In this document: positions 32,677 through 44,243 of the stretch, piece after piece
Numbering within the stretch: position 1 is the stretch's first letter
How the letters are laid out: each line of letters starts with the position of its first letter
Program-made: the position numbers and the translations under genes
Origin: Naematelia aurantialba
Taxonomy: Eukaryota; Basidiomycota; Tremellomycetes; Tremellales; Naemateliaceae
Length of the DNA: 64,000 bases
Reading direction: 5' to 3'
Assembly: GCA_021527695.1 (NCBI GenBank)
Contig: JAKFAO010000008.1
Span: 1,178,001 to 1,242,000 of the forward strand
Notes under the pieces: generated by a model
What the model was told of the DNA's origin: nothing
What the model saw: the letters and a program-made list of their open reading frames with translations, nothing else
Database searches by the model: none

Positions 32677-35568
32677 CTAGTCGAGATCATTCAATGATCC
32701 CTGCTGCTCGACGAGGCCTCTGAGCACATGGACCCTGCTCTCCACTTCATCCAACAACCGCCTCAACTCGCTCACTTCGTGCAGAGGCACGAGGTGGTGG
32801 TTATCATAACCGCTGGGTTTGATGCCTTCCTTGGCGAGGACTTCCATGATGACGTCGCGCAGGTCGTCGCCCTTGTATCCCAATCGCTTGAGTCTTCTCG
32901 CTGCCGAGCTCTGCTTGGCCGCCGACGAATACGCCACATAGGTATAGATGTTGCTGATGAGCAACAGCGCGATGAGGCCACTCATGACGGCTTTGGCGTC
33001 CAGACCAAGTGGACCGACGAGGTCGGCCACACTCTCGCCCAGGCTCTTGAGCCCCGAGCCTATCGATCCGAGACCGGCCAAGATCGTATCAATCGACCCA
33101 GCCATGTAGTACCAAGGGTTGTCTCTTGTTTCTTGACGCTTCTTGGTGTTTGCTGCATAAACTTGGGCTTCTGTCGGTTCCGCGCCTTCTTCCCCGGCCG
33201 CACCAGCTTCGCCCTCGCCATCCGCCTGTGCCTCTTCAGGACCTGCCTCCGGGTCGTAGAACTCGCTCGCGTGTTCTTTGATATACGCCCGCATCCCTTG
33301 CTCCAGGTCGTCGTGATATTGCTTCTGGCCATCGATGGCACTCTTCTCGATAATGCCTAACAAGTCAGCTTCATCTTGGACCAAGCCACGCCCCAATCAC
33401 CTTTGACCCAAGACTTCCCAGTCCATTCCACAGCAGTCGTCACGATAAGTTTCGTAGAGTTCCCTCCTGCCCACATGAAGCACGACTTGGTCTTGACGCT
33501 GAAAACTCCTCCACTAGGAACGTCCGGCGTCTTTGTCGTTGTAAGCATGACCACGTAACTGTCGTAATCGACGTGGACCTGTTGGTCGACGATATGGCAT
33601 TTAGTTTGCTTGGGCCCGATAGACCCATTCAATGGTTTAATATACGAGATGGATCGTGTTAGCTGTGCCTCCCCATCCGGCGAGGGCTTCCAGTCGCTCG
33701 ATTCAACATCTAACAAGTAAGCGAGACCTACAACACCACCTCACCCTTGAGCTTCTGGTTGTCGGACAGAAATTCCTTGAACCATCCAGAATTGAACATG
33801 AGATTGTAGATCTTCTCTGGAGAGCTCGGGAAAGTCGTTTCGAGTGCTACTTCGGGATAATGGTCACCGCTCTTGCCGCAAGGGCACTGCGTCGCAGAAT
33901 GACCCTTGCCCCCGCCGCCACCTGCACTGCCGGCTTTCATGGTCTGCGGATCGTCTCCATTGATTGAAGCAGGTCGGGATCCATTCGTTTGCTGGAAAGA
34001 CGTGGTTGACATGACTGCATCCGGGTTGCACAAGCGCCAGATATTCATCATGACGTCGTAAGTGGTATCGCGAGAAAGCAAAGACGCAAATGTGTACTGA
34101 TGATTAGCAGCGTCACAAGGATATCGAACCTTGTCTCTCTTGGTGGAGACACCAATAGCGTTGGGAATCACTAGAGCAGTCATTTTCTTCTCGATTGACC
34201 GGATATCTTGAAAGGCGACGACCACCTGATCCAGTCAGGTGTGCACTAGTCGGTTTTGCAATGAGGCTGGCACCCACGTTAGTCACCCAGCCGAAAATGT
34301 TGGCATGAAAGCAAAGGTGATTTTCCGATACATATAACCGCCCTTGAACAAGGATATCCTTGGCCAGCGCACAACCATAATCTAGCATCAGCTCCGACAT
34401 AGAGCATGCCCACCTTCAATGAGTTGGTCCCCTTCCTCCACACTGGGGAATAAGGCATGGAAGTCGGCATTCCGTTTATTGCTAGCCAAGGCGAAGCCAC
34501 TAACAGGAAGGTGCTCGCCATAGTCGCTGTCGGTTTCATCTCCTTCGTCGTCCTCGTCATCATAATTGTCTGCCTGAGTGTACGCATCGTCATCGTCCCC
34601 TTTGAAGCTCGCATCGTCTCCGACATCCTTGCCACGGACTAGCCACGGACTCCTCTTTGTTGACCCGCGCTTGCCGGAGACGATAGACTGAGTCTCGTCT
34701 GCATATGGACCGGCAATGTGTAGTCCACTCTTCGCCAGGGCTGCCGCTATTGAATGACCTCCTCCAGAGCTTCCGCTGAACGCTCTCTTTTTGTCACGCC
34801 CCTTCTTGCCCGATTTGCTCGTGCCGCTCTGTCTCGAATCGACTGGCACCATTCCTGGAGATCCTGGTTCCTCTGATTTGCCCGAAAAACGTTTAACAAT
34901 GGAGCCTGAACGAGAATGACGGCCATTGGAAGTGATAGATTGGGATCTGGCGCGTACGTCGGCACCGAGGTGAACGCTAGGGGTTGTCGGGCTGGTGGTG
35001 TTGGACATGGTAGAACCCTGATCGTTGGTAGCTGTGTCTTGCGGCCTTGACGACTGCGGGTCAACACAATCACCATATGAAGACGTACCCTTGACACGTT
35101 TCCGTCCGATGATGGTAATGCAGATCCCTGACGTTGTCCTACGTCTTCCGTCGCCTGAAGTACCGATGGACTGCCCAGTAGTGGACTACTTTCAAAGCTG
35201 CGGGGGCTGTCGGATCCTTCCTCAGTTAGGACTAGCTTAGGCGTACCGAGGGCGTGAGCCTTGGAGAGGGATGACGGGATGTGGAGAGACGCTAGTTGAC
35301 TCTTGTTTGGACTGGGTGTAACGTTGACTTCGTCAAAGTTCTCGACAAACTTGCTATGTGCGCCTCCTTTGAGCGGTGACCCACTGATGGCGATTTGCTC
35401 CGGGGAGGGTTTTTCGTCTTCTGATAGGATCACGTCCGATGAGACTGTCGACTCTCGGACACTGCGGTCGGGTTGGGAGACAAACGAAGAGCGACGCTGG
35501 CGATCTTGGTCGGACTGAGAGGATGAGACGGAAGGAGATCTTTTGAAGCGGGACAGGAGGTTGGGCAT
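32677..35568 (-). CDS. LAM/GRAMD1 (Ysp2-type) sterol transfer protein
   Basis: Moves sterol between plasma membrane and ER at contact sites. Exons (minus): 35568-35089, 35017-34414, 34381-34278, 34225-34130, 34096-33745, 33709-33401, 33356-32677; 874 aa. Order: about 340 Ser-rich disordered residues, GRAM domain (FHALFPSVEEGDQLIEDYGCAL, LYVSENHLCFHANIFGW, KYTFASLLSRDTTYDV), VASt domain (about 515-700: LETTFPSSPEKIYNLMF, DWKPSP, SYIKPLNGSIGPKQT, SCFMWAGGNSTKL), then a single membrane segment (MSGLIALLLISNIYTY, about 780-797) and a short coiled tail. The 33-nt stretch 34129-34097 is open in frame; I treat it as an intron because removing it restores the usual GRAM sequence. Confidence 0.93.
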
Positions 35569-36393
35569 GGGACGAGACGGAGGCGACTGCGAGCGAGTAT
35601 GGAATGTTGTCGGTTTTGGGAACCGAGTTGTAGAGCCTGCCACTCGCAACTCAAGCAGTTGGCATCGAGCAATTGGGGGTTTACTGCAACACCTCTTACC
35701 GACACAAGATTATATATTCACAAAGTAGAAGAGGAACCACGAGCGAGGAAGACAGATCGAGACGAAGGAAACGCCAGGTGCGTCACTCGAGTCTCGGGGC
35801 CTTGTTTTTTTTTTCAATCGGTGACGCGCTGGTCATTCTCTGGTTTAACCATGGGTTTTTGAATCATGAACAGTCAGCCCTCCAGCTGCCTCTGGGGCGT
35901 ACGTGCCATGACAGGCGACAAAGTAGTACCTCGTCATTAATGTTGTGCGATGCTGCGATAAAATATGCATGTGGAATGAGCCAAGGAAACAGGGGATTGT
36001 ATGGAGCTTTGTGACCCCCCAAGTCATAGTGCCTCTGCTTGGAAGACACTCCTGGCGGGCCAAAGAAGCTCCATGAAATGACTCTCAGAGGTCCTCTAGC
36101 AAGTATGTGAGGCTTCCACGACTGTCGACTCTGTCCGCTGTACTTGCGTCACAAGTAGTGTCCGTCGAATCGCACAGGACAGAGGGCCGTGGGGGAACTC
36201 TGGTATTATAAAAAAAAGATGGGAAAACACAAAAAACGGTCTGCGCCGCAATATGAGTGCGAAGGGGGAAGCTACGATTACGTAAACAAAAGATGGTTTC
36301 TGACAGTCTCGTGCAGGTCACTATCGTTTATTCTCTTCTTCACAATTGCAAGCAGCAAGACTAGACGGCCAGTCTCTCTTCCCTGTATTCAAG
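35569..36393. promoter_or_regulatory. divergent intergenic region LAM/ELP3
   Basis: 825 bp between head-to-head genes. A T8-9 run lies near 35806 and an AT-rich TATTATAAAAAAA stretch at about 36203-36216, some 180 bp before the ELP3 ATG; it could be a TATA element but no start-site evidence exists. Confidence 0.4.
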
Positions 36394-38526
36394 ATGATCG
36401 CACCCACGCAGTCACAAAGCGAGCTACATCTCCTGGCGGTCTCTGCGATAGTTCGCAATCTCATCAGCCAACATGCAGCGTCTTCCTCTTCGTCCGCTCC
36501 TCAACAACCACCCAACCTCAATATGCTGCGTATGAAGTATGCCAAGAAATACGGTCTCCTCGCGGTCCCACGGCTCACCGATGTTCTGGCAGCCGTTCCA
36601 GAGGAATGGAAAGAGAGGCTTCGGGGTTGGCTGAAAGCAAAGCCTGTGCGAACGGCTAGTGGAGTGGCAGTTGTCGCGGTCATGTGCAAACCACATCGGT
36701 GTCCCCATGTCGCAATGACTGGCAATATCTGCGTGTCAGTGCCTTTATTTCCATCTTTGTACGCTAAAGATACGTAGCTATTGTCCGGGAGGACCAGACT
36801 CAGACTTTGAATACTCAACACAGTCTTATACCGGCTATGAGGTTTGCCCTCCGCGTTGCCATTTGCTTACAGAGCTGATGGTGATAGCCCACCTCCATGC
36901 GTGCTATCCGGGCCAGATATGATCCTTATGAACAAGCGCGTAACCGTATTGATCAGCTGCGGGGTCTAGGGCACAGTGTAGACAAGGTCGAAATCATGTA
37001 AGGTTCCCAAACCTTGCAAACCGGGCCTGGCTCATCTAGCAGTCTCATGGGAGGCACCTTCATGTCAATGCCGGAGAGTTACCGACACAAGTTCATTGCT
37101 GGTCTGCACAACGCATTGAGCGGACATAACACCGATGACGTGGACGAAGCTGTCAAATTTGGCGAGCAGGGCAAGACAAAATGTGTCGGCATCACTATCG
37201 AAACCAGGCCAGATTATTGCTTAAAGCCGCATTTGAGCCAGATGCTACGATATGGTTGCACTAGACTCGAAATAGGTGTGCAATCTGTGTACGAGGTGAG
37301 AGTCATGGCTTCATATGTGGGCCCCGCTAAGTGTGATGCAGGACGTTGCGCGAGACACAAACCGTGGACATACAGTACGCGCCGTCAGCGAGAGCTTCCA
37401 TGTGGCGAAGGATGCCGGGTACAAGATCGTCGCGCATATGATGCCTGATCTCCCCAACTGTGGCGTAGAGCGGGACATCTGGCAATTCCAGGTGCGCCTC
37501 CTCAGGCTCCATTGCGGAGTCCGCTGAAATCGAACAGGAATTCTTTGAAAATCCAGCCTTCCGTTCGGATGGTCTCAAGCTATATCCCACACTTGTCATC
37601 CGCGGCACAGGTAGGTGACCTCTTTTAACGAGCAAGAATAACTAAATCCATCTCATAAGGCCTCTACGAGCTGTGGCGGACAGGCAAATATAAAAATTAT
37701 CCGCCGAATGCTCTGGTAGACATCGTTGCTAGGATCATGGCTCTCGTTCCTCCGTGGACTCGAGTCTATCGAGTACAACGGTCAGTGCCCTGTCAAGATG
37801 ACCTGGCCTGTCTGATTCTCATCCAGGGATATCCCGATGCCGCTTGTCTCTTCCGGTGTGGAGAATGGTAATCTTCGAGAACTGGCTTTAGCGCGTATGA
37901 AGGATTTCGGAGCCGAGTGCCGAGATGTGCGATATCGTGAAGTGGGAGTAAGTGTCAAACGATGACTGCATGTGGCAGCAGCTGAACTCCCATAGTTGCA
38001 TGAGATCCACAACCGTGTGCGACCCGAGGATCTCGAGCTACTTCGTCGTGATTACACTGCCAACGGTGGATGGGAGACTTTCCTCTCGTACGAAGATCCC
38101 CTGAAAGACATCCTCGTCGGCCTTTTGAGATTGCGGAAGTGTAGTGAAGAAGGCACCTACCGCAAAGAGTTGGTGAATGCCGAAGGTGGTTCAAGCCTCG
38201 TGAGGGAGCTGCATGTCTATGGGACCGCGATAGGTGTGCATTCCAGGGACCCAAAGAAATTCCAGCATCAGGTCAGTCGTCAGAGTTAAAGTGGGATTCA
38301 GAGGGATCTAATAAGATTAGGGTATCGGCACTCTATTAATGGAAGAGGCGGAGAGGATTGCGAGGGAAGAGCACGGCAGCGGCAGGATCGCAGTTATTTC
38401 AGGTGAGTCCGTCTGTAGCACGTAAACTGAATTCACTCAGGTGTCGGCACGAGAGATTACTATCGACGATTGGGTTATTGGTTGGATGGACCGTTCATGG
38501 TGAAGGATCTGTTATATGATGCGTAG
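36394..38526 (+). CDS. ELP3: Elongator catalytic subunit ELP3
   Basis: Radical-SAM plus acetyltransferase enzyme that adds carboxymethyl groups to wobble U34 of tRNA. Exons 36394-36734, 36778-36841, 36888-36997, 37043-37295, 37342-37491, 37538-37610, 37660-37780, 37827-37947, 37996-38271, 38321-38402, 38441-38526; 558 aa, against 557 in yeast. The iron-sulfur cluster cysteines form C-x4-C-x9-C-x2-C (CKPHRC...NICVYC, split by intron 1). Further landmarks are [42 protein letters not shown] and AHMMPDLPN. The C-terminal GNAT domain has [24 protein letters not shown] with the acetyl-CoA loop, and YYRRLGY. Eleven exons, all GT-AG. One of the surest calls in the window. Confidence 0.97.
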
Positions 38527-38760
38527 GCTGCAAGGGGTAGAACGATGCGATTTGGGGCAGATGCAAATCGTACATGTATGGGAACGCGCCAAAAACTTCC
38601 CGCACCACGTTTTTCGAAATTGGGGAGCACACTAACTGCGTCACTCTTGGCTATCAGAGATATTGTCCCTTGTCCTCCTTCCCCTCTGTCTTTTTGATTC
38701 CCTAGACCCGTTGACATTCTAGAGCTGCATAGATTGTCTGGTTCGTTTACGGAGACAAAC

Positions 38761-40740
38761 ATGTCTGCACGCTCCCCAACATCGCCAGACCTTCGAGGTG
38801 AGGCTAAAAAGCCAAAGACAGCCGAGATCAAGAGTGCGTACAGTTGCTCCCAATGGCCTAGTTGACGCATTCTGTAGAGAAGGTCTGCTTGATGTGAGCG
38901 CGGACTGAAGTTCAGCTTGCATATAGAGCTAAAGAACGCAGTGTGCATGATGGCTGGGGTCTGTCCGACAATGAAAAGGGAAATGCCATTTATCATGGAG
39001 ACACAACGCACATGGATGAGATCCGAGACAAGCACAATTTTGTCGAGCTGGAAGCGCACGGTTTAGCCGTCGGTCTGAAGGAGGGCTTAATGGGTAACTC
39101 TGAGGTTGGGTGAGCACTTTTGCTGGAATGCTTTGTTGGCGGTTGGGCTGAGGCTGGCAGGCACCTGAATATTGGCGCCGGTCGTATCGTCTGGCAAGAT
39201 ATCGTCAAGATTGATCAGTGTAAATATGTTGTGCCGCCAGCCTGCACTAGCAGCTCATGGAACAGCAATCAAGAAGGGCGAGTTCGAGAAACAGCCAGCT
39301 ATCGTCGATGCAATGAAGCACGCCAAATCTCACGGCTCCCGTCTGCACCTTCTCGGCCTCGTCTCCGACGGTGGCGTACACTCGCACATCACCCACTTGT
39401 TCGCCCTACTCAAATGCGCAAAGGACTACGGCATTGAGCACGTGTATATTCACTTCTTTGGAGATGGCCGTGATACGGCTCCAAAGTCAGCTGCGAGCTA
39501 CATTGAACAGCTGCAGAAATTCATCGAGGAGAACGGCGTTGGCGAGATCAGCACCGTTGCCGGCCGATACTACGCCATGGATCGGGACAAGCGTTGGGAC
39601 CGAGTCAAGATCGCCGTAGATGGCCTCGTTAAGGGAGAGGGAGACAAGATCGAGGGAAGTACGCTTGTTGAGACGGTCAAGGCCGGCTACGACAAGGACG
39701 TGACAGACGAGTTCATAAAGCCCATTATTTGCGGTTCAGAGGATTCTCGAATCAAGAGTGAGTAATTCTGCAAACGTGGCTGATTCGGCACAGAGGGTGA
39801 CACGCTCTTCATGTTCAACTACCGATCCGACCGAATGCGGGAAATCACCAGTATCTTTGGGTTCCCCGAAAAGCCTATGGAGGTCGACGTTCCTGAAGAT
39901 CTGGTACAACTACTGCCAAGTGCTCCGTGCTGATGAGGTGTAGCACATCACTACCATGTCTCGTTACAACCCAGAATGGACATTCCCCGTCGCCTTCCCG
40001 CCCGCCAGCATGGACAATGTGCTCGCTGAATGGCTCGGCAAACAGGGTGCATCCCAATGTCATATTGCTGGTCAGTTCTTTTCGTCCGCAGAAGAACTGG
40101 CTCATCATTGCAGAAACCGAAAAGTACGCTCATGTGACATTCTTCTTCAACGGAGGCGTCGAAAAGCAGTTCCCCAGTGAGGAGCGGATGATGATTCCCT
40201 CGCCCAAAGTTGCCACGTACGACAAGCAGCCAGAGATGAGCGTGCAGAGCGTTGCAGACAAGGTCGCCGAAGTCGTGAAGTCTGACAAATACGACTTTGT
40301 GATGTGCAACTTTGCGCCTCCCGATATGGTACGTAATTTCCGTTCGAAGTGTGCTAAGGAGCAGGTCGGTCACACTGGTGTCTATGATGCCGCCGTTGTG
40401 GCGATTGGCGCCACGGACAAAGCAGTCAAGACTGTTTACGATGCATGTGAAGACGCGGGTTACGTGCTGTGTGTGACCGCGGATCACGGAAATGCCGAAC
40501 AAATGCTGGACCCGGAAACAGGCAATCCTCACACCGCACACACGACCAGTATGTGGTGGGTCTCGGTTGGTACTGATTATTCGTGTAGATCATGTCCCGT
40601 TCATCGTGACCGGCGACAAGGGCGCTCTGGAGGTCTCGGGCGAGCAAGGCGCGCTCGCTGACGTTGCTCCAACCGTGCTCGCTATTATGGGTCTTCCCCA
40701 ACCCGAGGAGATGACTGGCCGCTCTTTGCTTGCCAAGTAA
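38761..40740 (+). CDS. 2,3-bisphosphoglycerate-independent phosphoglycerate mutase
   Basis: Interconverts 3- and 2-phosphoglycerate in glycolysis using two manganese ions. Exons 38761-38833, 38878-38893 (16 nt), 38942-39109, 39161-39219, 39266-39757, 39794-39903, 39944-40070, 40114-40328, 40365-40548, 40589-40740; 531 aa, of normal length for iPGM. The phosphoserine nucleophile is in [14 protein letters not shown]; metal ligands appear in [35 protein letters not shown] and TNHVPF. The phosphate-contact Arg is in [11 protein letters not shown]. The protein is unrelated in fold to the cofactor-dependent yeast Gpm1; fungal lineages differ in which form they keep. All introns GT-AG. Confidence 0.97.
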
Positions 40741-40919
40741 TGCAGTCGGATAGGCAGTCATGATTCGTGAAAGCATGTGTCCAAAGACTAAATAGCCACG
40801 TGTGATGTGGACAGACAAGGATCGTGTCCTCTTTGCTTGCCTTTGTAGCTTGTTTTCCCCTCGAGCTTTGCGCTCCTTGCGCAGCTAGTTGTCCTCTCCC
40901 CATCTCCAGCTCAGAGGTC

Positions 40920-42724
40920 ATGTCTGGATCTGCTCCGACATGGGGTCACGCTCCCCCCCGACTTCTCACTATCACCCTGGTGCCCATTTCGCTCACCCTC
41001 ATCTTTCAACCCCTCCTCCCTCTTCTCTCATTTTCGTTGGCGCTCCCCCCTCCGCCAACGTTTCCTGCCCTACAGGCCAATATCGGATTCGCTCTGCTCG
41101 CATTTTTGGGTGCAGTGCATGCTGTTCCTCGAGTCAGTCAGGCCTTTGTCGATAGGGGTTTGCGTGGACGGGATCTTTGCAAACCGGGCGGTCGAGCCAG
41201 TGGGCCATGGGTGTGAGTGGTAGTTTTTTCGAAGCTGCGCACTTTGAGATCTAATGATGTAGACCTGAATGTCTCGGGCTACCTATCGCATGCTGGTACA
41301 TTGGTCTCATGATGCTATTCATCCCTTTTCCATTCTCTCACATCTTCTCCGCGAGGGATGCGGATAGCTCTGTCGGTCGAGAAGCGTTTCCACAGACCGA
41401 GGTATGGCAGCTGGTCTGACGGTCACCGCGTACTTACTGACACGCGGTAGCTCACGCTTTACCTGTCTTCCTTGCTCTCGTTGCTCACAGCTACACTCTT
41501 GGGCTTCGTGGACGACCTGTTCGACATTCGCTGGCGACACAAGCTTCCCATTCCGCTCGTCGCGGCTGTGCCGACATTGCTAGTCTACTATTCTGAGGGC
41601 GGCCTGACAAGTGTGGTTCTGCCTCGCGCCGCAGTCCGTTGGATTAGGTCCCTAGGACTGGGTTGGGGAGAAGCGAGCAAGAACGTGGTAGACCTGGGTA
41701 CATCCGTCTTGGCGGTGACTTCTGCCTCCCTTTCGCTGATGCGTATCAGGGCCTCTGTACTACGTCTACCTTCTGCTCCTACCGACTTTCACTACAAACA
41801 GTATCAACATCCTTGCAGGGATAAATGGCGTCGAGACTCTCCAAGCATTAATAATTGCGCTTTCGATCGCGCTGAACGATGTGCTGTATCTCCCAATCTG
41901 GCCGCATGCCTTTCTCACTAAACTTGGACTGGGCAATCCACATGAGGGCAGACTGCTCGAGTGGGCAGCGGGCGAGGTTGTGAAACGTCACCTGTTGAGC
42001 CTGTATTTTGTCTTGCCCCTCGCTGGCGTCTGTGCCGGTTTTTTGTGGCATAACTGGTAAGTGTAGGGTTACGTCGAGTCTACTACTCATCAATGACTCT
42101 GCTCAGGTACCCTGCCAAAGCATTTCCTGGTGACACCCTGTGCTACTTTGCCGGCATGGCGTTCTCTGCGGTTGCGATCCAAGGGCATTACACAAAGACA
42201 CTCGTCCTCTTCTTCATCCCACAGATATTCAATTTCATCCTCTCGGTCCCCCAACTCTTTGGCTTGGTGGAATGTCCACGGCATCGCCTGCCTGCGTGAG
42301 CTGGACATTTCTGTTTATACGCAACGCGCTCATTATGCGATGCAGGTACGACCCCAAGACTGATCTTTTGAGTCCGAGTGTGGTATGCTTCGAGAACCCT
42401 CCCCCTCTCAAATCACGGATGACTCTGGAACTTCTCGCATTTCTGCGATTGGTCCATCTAGAGCGGTCGCAATCCCCTCCGAGCCCGGATAGAGATCGTG
42501 AGAACAACACAACGGGCACGTCCCTTACCCCACCCGTCAATGCGAGCCGCATTAAATCGTCGACAAACCTGACCATTCTCAACTTCTTGCTCGTTCACTT
42601 CGGACCGCTGCATGAGCGCACATTATGTCTGTTGGTCGGGACCATTCAAATAGCATGCAGTGCATTGGCATTTGGGATTCGATATGGGCTTGGGTCTCTA
42701 GTGTACGGCGGTGATCGTAGATGA
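40920..42724 (+). CDS. ALG7: UDP-GlcNAc:dolichyl-phosphate GlcNAc-1-phosphotransferase
   Basis: First committed enzyme of N-glycan precursor assembly in the ER membrane; the tunicamycin target. Exons 40920-41212, 41263-41401, 41451-41697, 41750-42056, 42107-42295, 42346-42724; 517 aa. Motifs of the DPAGT1/MraY family are complete: cytosolic loop after the second helix ([10 protein letters not shown]), [20 protein letters not shown] with the Asp pair, [16 protein letters not shown], and the [10 protein letters not shown] loop. About ten hydrophobic segments are visible. The last exon adds a Ser/Pro-rich insert (about residues 410-455) before [16 protein letters not shown], which is usual for fungal members. 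All introns GT-AG. Confidence 0.97.
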
Positions 42725-42781
42725 TAAAGGACAATCAATGCATATGCTGGATGGGGCTATGGCGACCTTCAGCTTATCGGT

Positions 42782-43981
42782 TCACTGTTCGAACCTCATA
42801 CTGTAGCCGCCTCCTGGTTGTGGGTCGAACTTGAAATTATTGGTGCTGAGACCGAAGTTACCAAGCAACGAGTTTCCAAGGTCTTTCAATTTGCTCATCA
42901 TCTCGTCCTTTTCTTTCTCCTCTTGGAGTTTCAGACGCGGAGCCAAGGATGCAATGGACCGTCGAATGGCAGGGATTTGAGCTGAAGATGGCTCTAGAAG
43001 GGTCAAAAGAAGATTGTAATCTGCGCAAGGTCAATACTGAGAGTTCTAGCAAGGCTTATCACTGACCGTCTCGGGCTGAAGAGAGCGACGACCATGTGGA
43101 GAGCCTGTCATTGGCGCTAGCACGACGCTGGAGCGCCTTGACATAGGTGGGATCCAATTTCAAAGCTGTGGGGATAGCACGTCAGCAAGTCTGCAGCAGG
43201 GGGAATGACAGACAGACTACCCTCTGTGCAGGCCTTGACAGCCTCAGCGTCGTCTTTCTACAAGAACACTATCAGCTGGTTTGACATCGAGTTTGGTGAA
43301 GTCTACCTGTGCTATCCAACATGCCGCCAGATTGCCCCAGCATGCTTTACCGCAATCGCGAATGTCCGCCTCCGTTTCACGCCGTTCGTCGGGAATGTTA
43401 GCCTCTCTTCGAGTTGCTTCATTTTGCTCGATTTGCGTTGCTTCCTCTTCCGTGACCTCTTGAATCCCGGTTCCTCCTCTCGCAGATACTGCCGGGGAAA
43501 CGGGTGTTTTAAGAGGTTTGGGTACCTCGGGTAGACATTTGAGGGCAGATCGATACGACTCTATGGCAAGCTCCAGGTTGGGTGGCTTTGCTGTGAACGC
43601 CATGTTTCCGGTCTCCTTGTACTTGACAGCTTTGCCGAGGAGTACCTATTGACGGTAAGCTTGCCCAAAGTGAATGTCGAGATGGTGGCTGACCCGCATT
43701 TCGGGGAGAGTGAAGGTCACCAGACCGTTGACTTCCTCGGTCCCACTAGTCTCTAGGCCATCAAGAGCGTCCTCGTATACCTCGTCCTCGTCGCTCTCAT
43801 CATCGCCGCGTCCAGACGCATGGGTGCCGTCGTGATCCTCTCTAACCGTAGCTGTAGACCTCGAGCTTTCACCCATCTTTTCGTGCCCCCATTGGAATTG
43901 TGGACCATGGGCCCAAGAGGGGGGCTCCAGAACCTCTGGGTTGAACTTTAGAGAGTCGAAAGCTGACGATTCCTCGTTCAT
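42782..43981 (-). CDS. TTC1-like TPR protein
   Basis: Exons (minus): 43981-43694, 43645-43307, 43257-43221, 43165-43067, 43020-42782; 333 aa. Three TPR-type helix pairs are visible: LLGKAVKYKETGNMAF, ACWGNLAACWIAQKDDAEAVKACTEALKLDP and YVKALQRRASANDRL. The C-terminus (SKLKDLGNSLLGNFGLSTNNF...GGGYSM) closely follows the characteristic ending of TTC1, a TPR adaptor that links Hsp90/Ras-type partners in animals. The N-terminal 100 residues are acidic (DDESDEDEVYEDALD). Between TPR helices is a Glu/Thr-rich insert. An adaptor role is inferred from the family; no enzyme motif. Start ATG 43981 was chosen because the frame upstream lacks conservation. It lies tail to tail with ALG7, 57 bp apart. Confidence 0.82.
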
Positions 43982-44243
43982 CTGACGTTGCAGTTGGCAA
44001 CTCGTTTGGATGAGAGACGGCAAAGCCCTAATGGGGAACACACCTGCGATTGTAGTGGGTGGCGAATTACGTCTGCCACGTGCCCCGGCTTGCGACGGGA
44101 AACCCTGAGAAACGAGACGCGATATCGCCAGTTCTCTTTGCACTTCCCTTACATCTCACTTAGTCGATGTGGACCGGCTTTGGGAGCAGCTTCCTCTTTG
44201 CATCCCCCTAGCAGCGACGAGAGACGTTCTCGCCATACCGAAT

